From: Streptomyces sp. S.PNR 29
Lineage (GTDB): Bacteria > Actinomycetota > Actinomycetes > Streptomycetales > Streptomycetaceae
NCBI RefSeq assembly: GCF_030386795.1
Contig: NZ_JANUQM010000002.1
Coordinates: 124,001 to 188,000 of the forward strand
Direction of reading: 5' to 3'
Length of the DNA stretch: 64,000 nucleotides
Position numbers and translations under genes: made by a program. Below are positions 49,781 through 58,531 of the stretch, piece after piece. Every line of letters starts with the position of its first letter. The first letter of the stretch is position 1. The notes under the pieces were generated by a model. The model was not told where the DNA came from, searched no databases, and worked only from the letters and a program-made list of their open reading frames with translations.

Positions 49781-49809
49781 AAGGGCCCCCACCAGCCGGT
49801 GGGGCCCTT
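49781..49809. terminator. Terminator between DUF3145 gene and fabF
   Basis: A hairpin AAGGGCCCCCACC / GGTGGGGCCCTT with a 4-nt loop and one bulged C, between convergent stops. Confidence 0.8.
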
Positions 49810-49823
49810 CACGCTGGTGCGAC

Positions 49824-51095
49824 TCAGATCGTACGGAACGCCAGCACCACGTTGTGCCCGCCGAACCCGAAGGAGTCGTTGAGGGCGGCGATGCGGCCCT
49901 CGACCGGCAGCTTGCGGGCCTCGCCGCGCACGACGTCGGCGTTGGCCTCCGCCTCGGGGTCGAGATTCTCGATGTTGATGGTCGGCGGAGCCACCCGGTG
50001 GTACAGGGCGAGCACGGTCGCGACCGTCTCCACGCCGCCCGCGCCACCGAGCAGGTGACCGGTCATCGACTTGGTCGCGGACACCGCGAAGTGGTCGGTG
50101 TCGTCCCCGAACACCTTCCGCAGCGCCTTCAGCTCGGCGATGTCACCGGCCGGCGTGGAGGTCGCGTGCGCGTTGACGTGCACGATCTCCGCCGGGTCCA
50201 GGTCGGTGCGCTCCAGCAGGTTCTGCAGGGCGTGCGAGATGCCGCGGCCCTCCGGCTCCGGCTGCACGATGTCGTGGCTGTCGGCGGAGATGCCCTGCCC
50301 GACCGCCTCGGCGTACACCCGCGCACCGCGCTGGGCGGCGTGCTCGGCGGACTCCAGGACGATCACGCCGGCGCCCTCGCCGAGGACGAAGCCGTCCCGG
50401 GCCACGTCGTAGGGACGCGAGGCACCCTGCGGGTCGTCGTTGTTCTTGGACATCGCCATCATGTTGCCGAACGCGGCGATCGGCAGCGGGTGGATCGCCG
50501 CCTCCGTACCGCCGGCGACGACGACGTCGGCGCGGCCGGTGCGGATCATCTCGATGGCGTAGCCGATGGCCTCCGCACCCGACGCGCAGGCGGAGACCGG
50601 CGTGTGCACGCCCGCCCGGGCGCCCACGGCCAGACCCACGTTCGCCGACGGGCCGTTCGGCATCAGCATCGGAACGGTGTGCGGGGAGACGCGGCGGACG
50701 CCCTTCTCCTTGAGCACGTCGTACTGGTCGAGCAGGGTCGTCACGCCGCCGATGCCGGAGGCGATGACCGCGCCGAGCCGGTCGGGGTCGACGGCCGCGC
50801 CCTCACCGGCCTTGGCGTCGAAACCGGCGTCGGCCCAGGCCTCCTTGGCCGCGATCAGCGCGAACTGCGCCGAACGGTCCAGGCGGCGGGCCTGCGGCCG
50901 CGGGATGACCTCGGTCGGTTCCACGGCGACGGGCGCCGCGATACGGACGGCCTGGTCGGCCGCCCAGTCCTGCTCCAGGGGCTTGACGCCGGACCTGCCG
51001 GCGACCAGACCCTCCCAGGTAGAGGCTGCGTCGCCACCCAGCGGTGTGGTTGCGCCGATACCGGTGACGACCACGGTGCGATTGGTCGAGCTCAC
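49824..51095 (-). CDS. fabF: 3-oxoacyl-ACP synthase II (KAS II)
   Basis: 423 residues from GTG 51095. Catalytic triad of the condensing enzyme: Cys170 in HTPVSACASGAEA, His in VNAHATSTPAGD and His in MTGHLLGGAGG; the glycine-rich end FGFGGHNVVLAF is intact. It extends acyl-ACP with malonyl-ACP in type II fatty-acid synthesis. It is the last gene of fabD-fabH-acpP-fabF; the 99-nt gap after acpP contains a short hairpin (51159-51174) that may adjust the ACP:KAS ratio. Confidence 0.96.
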   Translation of the reverse strand: MSSTNRTVVVTGIGATTPLGGDAASTWEGLVAGRSGVKPLEQDWAADQAVRIAAPVAVEPTEVIPRPQARRLDRSAQFALIAAKEAWADAGFDAKAGEGAAVDPDRLGAVIASGIGGVTTLLDQYDVLKEKGVRRVSPHTVPMLMPNGPSANVGLAVGARAGVHTPVSACASGAEAIGYAIEMIRTGRADVVVAGGTEAAIHPLPIAAFGNMMAMSKNNDDPQGASRPYDVARDGFVLGEGAGVIVLESAEHAAQRGARVYAEAVGQGISADSHDIVQPEPEGRGISHALQNLLERTDLDPAEIVHVNAHATSTPAGDIAELKALRKVFGDDTDHFAVSATKSMTGHLLGGAGGVETVATVLALYHRVAPPTINIENLDPEAEANADVVRGEARKLPVEGRIAALNDSFGFGGHNVVLAFRTI

Positions 51096-51194
51096 GGGAA
51101 TTCTTTCTCCAACGGATACGGGATTCGTACGGCGCCACCGCCGGGTGGCGGGGCAGTCAGCCCGGAACCGGGCTCAGCCCGGTTGATCGGTCGA

Positions 51195-51443
51195 TCAGGC
51201 CTGGTGCTTGAGGATGTAGTCGGTCGCGTCGCCGACCGTCTTGAGGTTCTTGACGTCCTCGTCCGGGATCTTGACGTCGAAACGCTCTTCGGCGGCGACG
51301 ACGACCTCGACCATGGACAGCGAGTCGACGTCCAGGTCGTCGGTGAAGGACTTGTCCAGCTGGACGTCCTCAACCGGGATGCCGGCGATCTCGTTCACGA
51401 TCTCGGCGAGACCGGCGACGATCTCTTCCTGAGTGGCGGCCAT
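51195..51443 (-). CDS. acpP: Acyl carrier protein
   Basis: 82 residues, acidic. The phosphopantetheine attachment motif is DVDSLSMVE with Ser41. It carries growing acyl chains for FabD, FabH and FabF. It lies between fabH and fabF with 99-nt gaps on both sides, as usual in Streptomyces. AAGGAG precedes the start. Confidence 0.97.
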   Translation of the reverse strand: MAATQEEIVAGLAEIVNEIAGIPVEDVQLDKSFTDDLDVDSLSMVEVVVAAEERFDVKIPDEDVKNLKTVGDATDYILKHQA

Positions 51444-51542
51444 GTTGGCGCTCCTTCGTAGTATCCAGAGGGTGTGGCGCCCACCGCGTCAGCGGCAGGG
51501 GGTGCTTTTTCCGCACCGGACGCATGATCCGGCACGGAGTGC

Positions 51543-52574
51543 CTAGGGGAGGGTAACGACCGTCGCTGCGTACACGAGACCCGCCCCGAAGCCGATGACG
51601 AGCGCGGTGTCGCCGCTCTTCGCCTCGCCGGTCGCCAGGAGCCGCTCCATCGCGAGCGGGATCGAGGCGGCCGAGGTGTTGCCGGTGGTGCGGATGTCAC
51701 GGGCGACCGTGACGTGCTCCGGCAGCCCCAGGGTCTTCACCATCGAGTCGATGATCCGCACGTTGGCCTGGTGCGGGATGAAGACGTCCAGGTCGTCCGG
51801 GGTGATCCCGGCCGCGTCCAGCGCCTGCTGGGCGACCTTCGCCATCTCGAACACGGCCCAGCGGAACACCGCCTGGCCTTCCTGCGTGATCGCGGGGAAC
51901 TTGACGTTGCCCTCGCTGTCGACGGGCAGCTCGGACAGGTCACCGATCCGGAAGCGGTCCCACGGAACCGTCTGCTTGATCGTCTCGGCCTTGTCGCCCT
52001 CGGAGCCCCAGACGGTCGGGCCGATCGCGGGCTCCTCGGACGGGCCGACGACCACCGCGCCCGCGCCGTCGCCGAACAGGAAGGCCGTGGCCCGGTCCTC
52101 CAGGTCGGTGAGGTCGCTGAGCCGCTCCACGCCGATCACGAGGACGTACTCCGCCGAGCCCTCGACGACCATGCCCTTGGCGAGGGTGAGGCCGTAGCCG
52201 AAGCCCGCGCAGCCCGCGGAGATGTCGAAGGCGGCGGCCTTGTCGGTGCCCAGCTTGTCGGCGATCTCGGTGGCGACGGCCGGGGTCTGGCTGAAGTGCG
52301 AGACCGTCGAGACGACCACCGCGCCGACCTGCCCGGCGGTGATCCCGGCGTCCGCGATCGCCTTGCCGGAGGCCTCCAGGGACATCGCCGCGACGGTCTC
52401 CTCCGGCGACGCCCAGTGCCGGGTCTCGATACCGGAGCGCGAGCGGATCCACTCGTCGGACGAGTCGATCTTCTCGAGGATCACCTCGTTCGGCACGATC
52501 CGGGTCGGGCGGTAGCCGCCCACACCGAGGATGCGTGCGTACGGGGCGCCCTTGCTGGGCTTGATCTTCGACAT
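51543..52574 (-). CDS. fabH: 3-oxoacyl-ACP synthase III
   Basis: 343 residues. Cys122 in DISAGCAGFGYGLT, His in VFIPHQANVRII and Asn in TTGNTSAASIPLAM give the FabH triad. It starts fatty-acid synthesis by condensing short branched or acetyl-CoA primers with malonyl-ACP, the step that sets branched-chain lipids in Streptomyces. It is 16 nt after fabD, in the same transcript. Confidence 0.96.
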   Translation of the reverse strand: MSKIKPSKGAPYARILGVGGYRPTRIVPNEVILEKIDSSDEWIRSRSGIETRHWASPEETVAAMSLEASGKAIADAGITAGQVGAVVVSTVSHFSQTPAVATEIADKLGTDKAAAFDISAGCAGFGYGLTLAKGMVVEGSAEYVLVIGVERLSDLTDLEDRATAFLFGDGAGAVVVGPSEEPAIGPTVWGSEGDKAETIKQTVPWDRFRIGDLSELPVDSEGNVKFPAITQEGQAVFRWAVFEMAKVAQQALDAAGITPDDLDVFIPHQANVRIIDSMVKTLGLPEHVTVARDIRTTGNTSAASIPLAMERLLATGEAKSGDTALVIGFGAGLVYAATVVTLP

Positions 52575-52590
52575 GCTCTCGGGCTCCTTG

Positions 52591-53529
52591 TCAGGCAGTG
52601 TGCTCTGCGATCAGCTCGCGAGCCGCGTCGAGGTCGGCGGGGGTCTTCAGGGCGAGCGTCTTGACGCCGGGCAGCGCGCGCTTGGCGAGACCGGTGAGCG
52701 TACCGCCGGGACACACCTCGATCAGGGCGGTGACACCGAGCTCCTTGAAAGTCTCCATGCACAGGTCCCACCGGACCGGGTTGGCGACCTGGCCGACCAC
52801 CCGCTCCAGCACCTCGGTGCCGGTGGCGACGGTCCGCCCGTCCTTGTTGGAGACGTACGGGACCTTCGGGTCGCCGGGGGTGAGCTCCCTGGCGGCCTCG
52901 GCCAGCTTCTCGACCGCCGGGGCCATGTGGTGGGTGTGGAAGGCGCCGGCGACCTTCAGCGGGACGACCTTGCGCACGCCCTCGGGCTTGTCCTCGCTCA
53001 GCGCCGCGAGCTGCTCCAGCGTGCCGGCCGCCACGATCTGGCCCGCGCCGTTGATGTTCGCGGGGGTCAGGTCCAGCTTCTCCAGGTGGGCGAGGCTCAC
53101 CTCGGGGTCACCGCCGAGGAGTGCCGACATGCCGGTCTCGCTGATCGCGGCGGCCTCGGCCATGGCGAGCCCGCGGGCGCGCACCAGCCGGACGGTCTCC
53201 TCGTCGGGGAGCACCCCGGCGAGCGCGGCCGCGGTCAGCTCGCCGACGCTGTGTCCGGCGACGGCGCCGACCTTGCGGGGCAGCTCCGCCGGGTCGTCGA
53301 AGAGCATGTGGGCGGAGGCCAGCCCGGCCGCCACCAGCAGCGGCTGCGCCACCGCGGTGTCGCGGATCTCCTCCGCGTCGCCCTCGGTGCCGTAGCGGAT
53401 CAGGTCGACCTGCACGGCGTCGGACCACGCCTCAAGGGCACCGCGGACACCGGGCAGTTCGAGCCAGGGGGTCAGAAAGCCGGGCGCCTGGGCGCCCTGG
53501 CCGGGAGCGACGAGTACGAGCACTCTCAC
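52591..53529 (-). CDS. fabD: Malonyl-CoA:ACP transacylase
   Basis: 312 residues from GTG 53529 (GTG 53523 possible). Nucleophile Ser94 in AVAGHSVGELTAAAL and His in VAGAFHTHHMAPAV; the N-terminal VAPGQGAQAPGFL is standard. It loads malonyl units onto AcpP. As first gene of the operon it lies downstream of fasR and the putative FasR site at 53591-53609. Confidence 0.96.
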   Translation of the reverse strand: MRVLVLVAPGQGAQAPGFLTPWLELPGVRGALEAWSDAVQVDLIRYGTEGDAEEIRDTAVAQPLLVAAGLASAHMLFDDPAELPRKVGAVAGHSVGELTAAALAGVLPDEETVRLVRARGLAMAEAAAISETGMSALLGGDPEVSLAHLEKLDLTPANINGAGQIVAAGTLEQLAALSEDKPEGVRKVVPLKVAGAFHTHHMAPAVEKLAEAARELTPGDPKVPYVSNKDGRTVATGTEVLERVVGQVANPVRWDLCMETFKELGVTALIEVCPGGTLTGLAKRALPGVKTLALKTPADLDAARELIAEHTA

Positions 53530-53590
53530 ACTCTCTCTTGGGGACGGCCACGGCCGCCCGTGAGGACAAGGACGAAGAACGGAAGGGGGA

Positions 53591-53609
53591 TTTGTGGGTC
53601 CTCGACAAA
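53591..53609 (-). promoter_or_regulatory. Candidate FasR-binding site upstream of fabD
   Basis: Inverted repeat TTTGT-N9-ACAAA (53591-53609) in the 83-nt gap between fasR and fabD. FasR is known to activate this operon by binding upstream of fabD. Assignment of this repeat is inference from position and symmetry. Confidence 0.5.
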
Positions 53610-53612
53610 AGC

Positions 53613-54818
53613 CTAGAGTTGTGGATCTCCATCGGTCAGACGTCCCAGGATCAGCGCGATGCGCAGTGTGAATGCCGACCGTACATCGGAGGGTGACCAT
53701 CCGGTGACGTCAGTCACACGTCGGAGCCGGTAGCGCACGGTGTTGGGATGCACGAACAGCATCCGGGCGGCCCCTTCGAGACTGCTCGCCTGCTCCAGAT
53801 AGACGCTCAGCGTCTCCAGGAGTGCGGCCCCGGCCTCCTCCAGCGGTCTGTAGATCTCCTCCACCAGCTGCTCGCGCGCGGACGGGTCCCCGGCGATCGC
53901 GCGCTCCGGCAGCAGATCGTCCGCCAGCACCGGCCGGGGGGCGTCCTGCCAGGCAGAACACGCCTTGAGCCCTGCGGCGGCGGCCTGCGCGGAGCGGGTC
54001 GCGGCGAGCAGGTCCGGCACGATCGGGCCGGCCACGACCGGTCCCGCGGCGAACGGCCCGATGAGCGACTTGGCCACGGCGAGCGGGTTGTCGCTGCCGC
54101 CCGCGATGACCACCAGCCGGTCCCCGAGCACGCCGGTCAGCACCTGGAGCTTGGCGTGCCGGGCCGCCCGCCGGATGGCCTCCACGGTCAGCTCCGAGTC
54201 CCCGTCGGGCGCGGTGCCCAGCACGACGCACACATGCTCGGGCGAGTTCCACCCGAGGGCGGCGGCCCTGCTGACCGCCCCTTCGTCGGCCTCACCGCTG
54301 AGCACGGCGTTGACGACCAGCGACTCCAGCCGCGCGTCCCACGCGCCGCGCGCCTCGGCGGCCTGGGCGTACACCTGGGCGGTGGCGAAGGCGATCTCCC
54401 GCGCGTACACGAGCAGCGCCTCGCGCAGCACGCTCTCGTCCCCGGGAGCGGCGACCTCGTCGATCGCGCTCTCCATGACCTCGATGGTGGTCCGCACCAT
54501 CTCCACGGTCTGCCGCAGCGTGATGGCCCGGGTCAGCTCGCGGGGCGCGGTGCCGAACACATCGGTGGAGATCGCCTGCGGGGCGTCCGGGTGCCGGAAC
54601 CACTCGGTGAAGGCGGCGATACCCGCCTGCGCCACGAGCCCGATCCAGGAACGGTTCTCCGGGGGCATGGCCCGGTACCACGGCAGCGTCTCGTCCATCC
54701 GCGCGATGGCCTGCGCGGCGAGGGACCCGGACGACTTCTCCAGCCGCTTCAGGGTCCCGACGTGCGGATGGACGTCGTGCGCTGCTGCTTCGTTCTTGCT
54801 GGCTTCGGGATGGGGCAC
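53613..54818 (-). CDS. fasR: Fatty-acid synthesis activator FasR (PucR/CdaR-type)
   Basis: 401 residues. Helical N-terminal sensor region (LPWYRAMPPENRSWIGLVAQ), a central GGDEF-related segment, and a C-terminal PucR-type HTH: LEGAARMLFVHPNTVRYRLR with RVTDVTGWSPSDVRSAFTLR. Gene order fasR-fabD-fabH-acpP-fabF is the S. coelicolor arrangement, where FasR activates the operon and is needed for normal growth. It is divergent from the pirin gene. Confidence 0.93.
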   Translation of the reverse strand: MPHPEASKNEAAAHDVHPHVGTLKRLEKSSGSLAAQAIARMDETLPWYRAMPPENRSWIGLVAQAGIAAFTEWFRHPDAPQAISTDVFGTAPRELTRAITLRQTVEMVRTTIEVMESAIDEVAAPGDESVLREALLVYAREIAFATAQVYAQAAEARGAWDARLESLVVNAVLSGEADEGAVSRAAALGWNSPEHVCVVLGTAPDGDSELTVEAIRRAARHAKLQVLTGVLGDRLVVIAGGSDNPLAVAKSLIGPFAAGPVVAGPIVPDLLAATRSAQAAAAGLKACSAWQDAPRPVLADDLLPERAIAGDPSAREQLVEEIYRPLEEAGAALLETLSVYLEQASSLEGAARMLFVHPNTVRYRLRRVTDVTGWSPSDVRSAFTLRIALILGRLTDGDPQL

Positions 54819-54880
54819 GGGGACAAGACTGCCTTATCGGGACGGGCGCATGCGCCGCCGGGTCTACGGTGGGGTGCGTG

Positions 54881-55531
54881 ATGGACGTACGGCGCGCCGG
54901 TGAGCGCTTTTCCGGAGGCGACCCCGAGGGTGGGATCGAGACGTTCCACGCCTTCTCCTTCGGACCGCACTACGATCCCGGCAACCTCCGCTTCGGCGCG
55001 CTCATCGCCTGCAACGAGGAGCACCTCGCCCCCGGCGCCGGCTTCGACGAGCACCCGCACAGCCACACCGAGATCGTCACGTGGGTCGTCGAGGGCGAGC
55101 TGACCCACCGCGACTCCACGGGCCACGAGACGGTCGTCCGCGCCGGGGACGTGCAGCGCCTGAGCTCGGCGGCCGGCGTCCGCCACGTCGAGCGCAACGA
55201 CGGCCCGGCCCCTCTGACCTTCGTCCAGATGTGGCTGGCCCCGCTGGAGCCCGGCGGTGACCCGGCGTACGAGATCGTCCGCGGCATCGCGGACTCCACC
55301 CCGTACGCCGTCCCGGAGGCGGGCGCGATGCTCCACGTACGCCGCCTCGCGGCGGGGGAGCGGACCGCTGTGCCGGACGGGGCGTATGTGTACGTCCATG
55401 TCGTCCGGGGCGAGGTGCGGCTGGACGGTGAGGAACTGCGCCCGGGGGACGCGGCGCGCGTCACGGACGCGAAGGCCCTGGAGGCGGTGGCGGTGACCCG
55501 GGCGGAGCTGCTGGTGTGGGAGATGACTTAG
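54881..55531 (+). CDS. Pirin-family cupin protein
   Basis: 216 residues from ATG 54881; GTG 54878 lies 7 nt after a TACGGT box and could be the real leaderless start. Metal-binding cupin motifs are FDEHPHSHTEIVTWVVEGEL and VRHVERND. Pirins bind iron and some act as quercetin dioxygenases or redox cofactors; the role here is unknown. It is divergent from fasR. The stop codon overlaps that of the convergent hydrolase (TTAG). Confidence 0.88.
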   Translation: MDVRRAGERFSGGDPEGGIETFHAFSFGPHYDPGNLRFGALIACNEEHLAPGAGFDEHPHSHTEIVTWVVEGELTHRDSTGHETVVRAGDVQRLSSAAGVRHVERNDGPAPLTFVQMWLAPLEPGGDPAYEIVRGIADSTPYAVPEAGAMLHVRRLAAGERTAVPDGAYVYVHVVRGEVRLDGEELRPGDAARVTDAKALEAVAVTRAELLVWEMT

Positions 55532-56355
55532 GGCCGGCCCTGGAGTTCGGCCAGCACGGCGTCCGTGAACGCCGGCCACGCCTCGATCGCCCAGGGCCCG
55601 AACGCCCGGTCCGTGAGCGCCACGCAGGCGGCACCGGCATCGGGGTCGATCCACAGAAACGTACCGGACTGCCCGAAATGCCCGAACGTCCGAGGTGAGG
55701 ACGAACCCCCCGTCCAGTGCGGCGACTTGGAGTCCCGGATCTCGAAGCCGAGCCCCCAGTCGTTCGGGTTCTGGTGCCCGTATCCCGGCAGCACCCCCTT
55801 CGTCCCCGGGTACTGCACCGTCATCGCCTCCGCCACCGTCCGCGGATCCAGCAGCCGCGGCGCCTGCACCTCCGCCGCGAACCGCAGCAGGTCCTCGACC
55901 GTGGACACGCCGTCCTTCGCGGGAGAGCCGTCCAGCGTCGTCGACTCCATCCCCAGCGGCTGGAGCACCGCCTGCCGCAGATACTCGGCGAACGGGATGT
56001 CCGTCGCCTTCGCGATGTGGTCCCCGAGCTGCTCGAACCCGGCGTTCGAGTACAGCCGCCGCTCCCCGGGAGGCGCCGTCACCCGGTGCTCGTCGAAGGC
56101 GAGCCCCGAGGTGTGCGCGAGCAGATGCCGCACCGTCGACCCGGCCGGCCCCGCCGGCTCGTCGAGCTCGACCGCCCCCTCCTCGTACGCGACGAGCACC
56201 GCGTACGCCGCGAGCGGCTTGGTGACCGACGCCAGCGGGAACCGCCGGCCGGCCGGCCCGTGTACTCCCGGCACCGTGCCGTCCGCCCGCACGACACCCG
56301 CCGCCGCGGTGGGAACCGGCCAGTTCTCGATCAACGCAAGGCTCTTCAACGACAT
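55528..56355 (-). CDS. Beta-lactamase-fold serine hydrolase
   Basis: 275 residues without a signal peptide. SxxK nucleophile FPLASVTKPLAAYA (Ser43, Lys46), the Tyr motif RLYSNAGFEQLG and HFG in TFGHFGQSGTFLW in place of KTG. HLLAHTSGL is a common landmark. It is probably a cytosolic esterase or peptidase rather than a resistance enzyme. It shares no close similarity with the other SxxK hydrolase at 35936-37087. Confidence 0.87.
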   Translation of the reverse strand: MSLKSLALIENWPVPTAAAGVVRADGTVPGVHGPAGRRFPLASVTKPLAAYAVLVAYEEGAVELDEPAGPAGSTVRHLLAHTSGLAFDEHRVTAPPGERRLYSNAGFEQLGDHIAKATDIPFAEYLRQAVLQPLGMESTTLDGSPAKDGVSTVEDLLRFAAEVQAPRLLDPRTVAEAMTVQYPGTKGVLPGYGHQNPNDWGLGFEIRDSKSPHWTGGSSSPRTFGHFGQSGTFLWIDPDAGAACVALTDRAFGPWAIEAWPAFTDAVLAELQGRP

Positions 56356-56374
56356 GCCAGCGAGCCTATGCCGC

Positions 56375-56848
56375 TCACAGGTGCAGCCGCATGGAGGGGG
56401 CAGGGTCCCGCCGGAAGCCCATCGACTCGTACAGCGGCTCGGCGTCGGGGGACGCGGTGAGCATGACGTAGCCGGCGCCCCGCTCCCGGAACCACTCCAG
56501 CAGCGCCTCCATGCAGGCACGCGCGTAGCCGCGGCGCCGTGCGTCCGGGTCGGTCGCGACGCTGAAGACGTAGCCGATCCGCCCGTGCGGATTGCCGGCC
56601 CGCCCGATCCGGTACTCCAGCGTTCCGGCCGCCAGCGCCGCCAGCCGCTCGGGCCGTTCCGGGTGGCCGACGACGAACGCCGCGAACTCCCCGTCCGGCT
56701 CGGCCAGTCGGGCCCGCAGGGTCGGCAGGGACTCCGCGTGCCACTCGGCGGACGAGGGGCCTTCCGCCGACATGGAATCGATCATCACCTGGCGCAGGCG
56801 CATGACTTCCTCGGCGTCCTTGGGCAGGGCACGGCGTACGAGACTCAT
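56375..56848 (-). CDS. GNAT-family N-acetyltransferase
   Basis: 157 residues from ATG 56848. Acetyl-CoA loop VATDPDARRRGYARACMEAL (R/Q-x-x-G-x-A type) and the C-terminal EPLYESMGFRRD. N-terminal RRALPKDAEEVMRLRQVM is typical. The substrate is unknown. It lies 19 nt upstream of the serine hydrolase gene on the same strand, so they are probably cotranscribed. Confidence 0.9.
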   Translation of the reverse strand: MSLVRRALPKDAEEVMRLRQVMIDSMSAEGPSSAEWHAESLPTLRARLAEPDGEFAAFVVGHPERPERLAALAAGTLEYRIGRAGNPHGRIGYVFSVATDPDARRRGYARACMEALLEWFRERGAGYVMLTASPDAEPLYESMGFRRDPAPSMRLHL

Positions 56849-56916
56849 GCCCCGCACGCTAGCCAGCCGCCCCGCTCCGCGTCCCGCCGATTTTGACCAT
56901 CTCTTACCGCCCGGCC

Positions 56917-56947
56917 TTGCTTGGAGTGCACTCCAAGGTTCTAGCGT
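56917..56947 (+). promoter_or_regulatory. MerR-type promoter with palindromic operator
   Basis: -35 TTGCTT (56917-56922) and -10 TAGCGT (56942-56947) are 19 bp apart, the long spacing typical of MerR activators. A perfect 18-bp palindrome, CTTGGAGTGCACTCCAAG (56920-56937), fills the spacer. The ATG lies 7 nt past the -10 box, so the mRNA should be leaderless. Confidence 0.78.
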
Positions 56948-56954
56948 GGGGGCC

Positions 56955-57440
56955 ATGACGGTGATGCAGACCACGGCCGAGGCGACCCGCCCGACCGGCA
57001 CCAGGACCGACATCTGCTCCGCGCCGCCCCGCAGGCACCCACGCCCCGACGGCCAGGACCGCTACACGATCAGCGAGGTCGTCGCCTTCACCGGCCTGAC
57101 GGCGCACACCCTGCGCTGGTACGAGCGGATCGGCCTGATGTCCCACATCGACCGCTCGCACACCGGGCAGCGTCGCTACACCAACCGCGACCTGGACTGG
57201 CTCGACTTCGTCGGGAAGCTGCGCATGACGGGCATGCCGGTCGCCGACATGGTCCGGTACGCGGAGCTGGTGCGCGAGGGCGAGAGCACGTACGGCGAGC
57301 GGCGGGAGCTCCTGGAGGCGACCCGCCGGGACGTGCTGGCACGGATCGCGGAGCTGCAGGACACACTCGCCGTACTCGACCTGAAGATCAGTTTCTACGC
57401 GGACGCAGGGCACGGCCGCGAAGCGGAGAGGACCCGATGA
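56955..57440 (+). CDS. MerR-family transcriptional regulator
   Basis: 161 residues. An N-terminal extension of about 35 residues precedes the HTH (YTISEVVAFTGLTAHTLRWY, ERIGLMSHIDRSHTGQRRY). A coiled-coil dimerisation helix (YGERRELLEATRRDVLARIA) follows. There is no metal-binding Cys set, so it is more likely a small-molecule sensor. It overlaps the aldo/keto reductase gene (ATGA) and is expected to control both through the palindrome upstream. Confidence 0.9.
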   Translation: MTVMQTTAEATRPTGTRTDICSAPPRRHPRPDGQDRYTISEVVAFTGLTAHTLRWYERIGLMSHIDRSHTGQRRYTNRDLDWLDFVGKLRMTGMPVADMVRYAELVREGESTYGERRELLEATRRDVLARIAELQDTLAVLDLKISFYADAGHGREAERTR

Positions 57441-58453
57441 CCGACAGCAGGATCCCGACGGCACGGCTCGGCGACGGCGGCCCGGAGGTGGGTGTACAGG
57501 GCCTCGGCTGCATGGGCATGAGCTTCGGCTACGGCCCGTCGGACGCGGGGGAGTCCAGGGCGGCCCTGGAGCGCGCGCTGGAACTCGGCGTCACGCTCTA
57601 CGACACGGCGGACGCGTACGGCGCGGGGGAGAACGAGCGGTTCCTGTCGCCGTTCTTCAAGGCACACCGCGACGAGGTCGTCATCGCCACCAAGTTCGCC
57701 CTGTCGATACCGCCGGACGACCCGACGAGGCGGGTCATCCGCAACGACCCGCCGTACATCCGGCAGGCCGCCGAGGACAGCCTGAAGCGGCTGGACGTCG
57801 ACGTGATCGACCTCTACTACATGCACCGGCGCGATGTGAACGTGCCGATCGAGGAGACCGTCGGGACCATGGCCGAACTGGTCCGCGAGGGCAAGGTGAA
57901 GCACCTGGGCCTGAGCGAGGTCACCGCCGACGAACTGCGCGCCGCCCAGGCCGTCCACCCCATCGCCGCCGTGCAGTCGGAGTGGTCGCTGTTCAGCCGG
58001 GACATCGAGGCGAAGGTCGTCCCGGCCGCCCGTGAACTGGGCGTGGCACTGGTGCCGTACTCGCCGCTCGGCCGGGGCTTCCTCACGGGCTCCTTCGTCA
58101 ACGCCGACAAGGACCTGACGGCCGGCGACTTCCGCCGTCAGCAGCCCCGCTTCACGGGGGAGAACGCGTCGGCCAACGCGGCGCTCCTGGACCCGATCCG
58201 CACGGTGGCCGAGGCTCACGGAGCCACCCTGGGGCAGATCGCCCTGGCCTGGGTCCAGCAGCGGGCGGCAGTCCACGACCTCCCGATCGTCCCGATCCCG
58301 GGCACCCGCAGGCCGGGCCGGGTGGAGGAGAACGTGGCGGCGACGCGGATCGTCCTGACGGAGGAGGAACTGTCCTTGCTGGAGCCGATCGCCACGAAGG
58401 TGTCGGGCGACCGGTACGCCGACATGACGTTCACTTCTGCGGGGCGTGAGTAG
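57437..58453 (+). CDS. Aldo/keto reductase
   Basis: 338 residues. TIM-barrel AKR with the catalytic set Asp/Tyr in LYDTADAYGAGENE, Lys in VVIATKFALS and His in IDLYYMHRRDVN, plus the NADPH region IVPIPGTRRPGRVEENVAAT. It reduces aldehydes or ketones with NADPH. It is translationally coupled to the MerR regulator (ATGA), the common Streptomyces MerR-AKR pair. Confidence 0.92.
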   Translation: MTDSRIPTARLGDGGPEVGVQGLGCMGMSFGYGPSDAGESRAALERALELGVTLYDTADAYGAGENERFLSPFFKAHRDEVVIATKFALSIPPDDPTRRVIRNDPPYIRQAAEDSLKRLDVDVIDLYYMHRRDVNVPIEETVGTMAELVREGKVKHLGLSEVTADELRAAQAVHPIAAVQSEWSLFSRDIEAKVVPAARELGVALVPYSPLGRGFLTGSFVNADKDLTAGDFRRQQPRFTGENASANAALLDPIRTVAEAHGATLGQIALAWVQQRAAVHDLPIVPIPGTRRPGRVEENVAATRIVLTEEELSLLEPIATKVSGDRYADMTFTSAGRE

Positions 58454-58462
58454 AGGCTCTCA

Positions 58463-58507
58463 GGGGCGCGGGGAACTGCGCGACAAGCCACACACGGCCC
58501 GCAGCCG
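58463..58507 (+). repeat. REP-like intergenic element, copy 2
   Basis: A 45-bp element beginning GGGGCGCGGGGAACTGCGCG and ending GCCCGCAGCCG, 37/45 identical to 8178-8222 and likewise a few bases downstream of a stop codon. It lies between the convergent aldo/keto reductase and DUF4429 genes. Confidence 0.6.
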
Positions 58508-58531
58508 AAACCGAACCGCACTCGGCAGACG

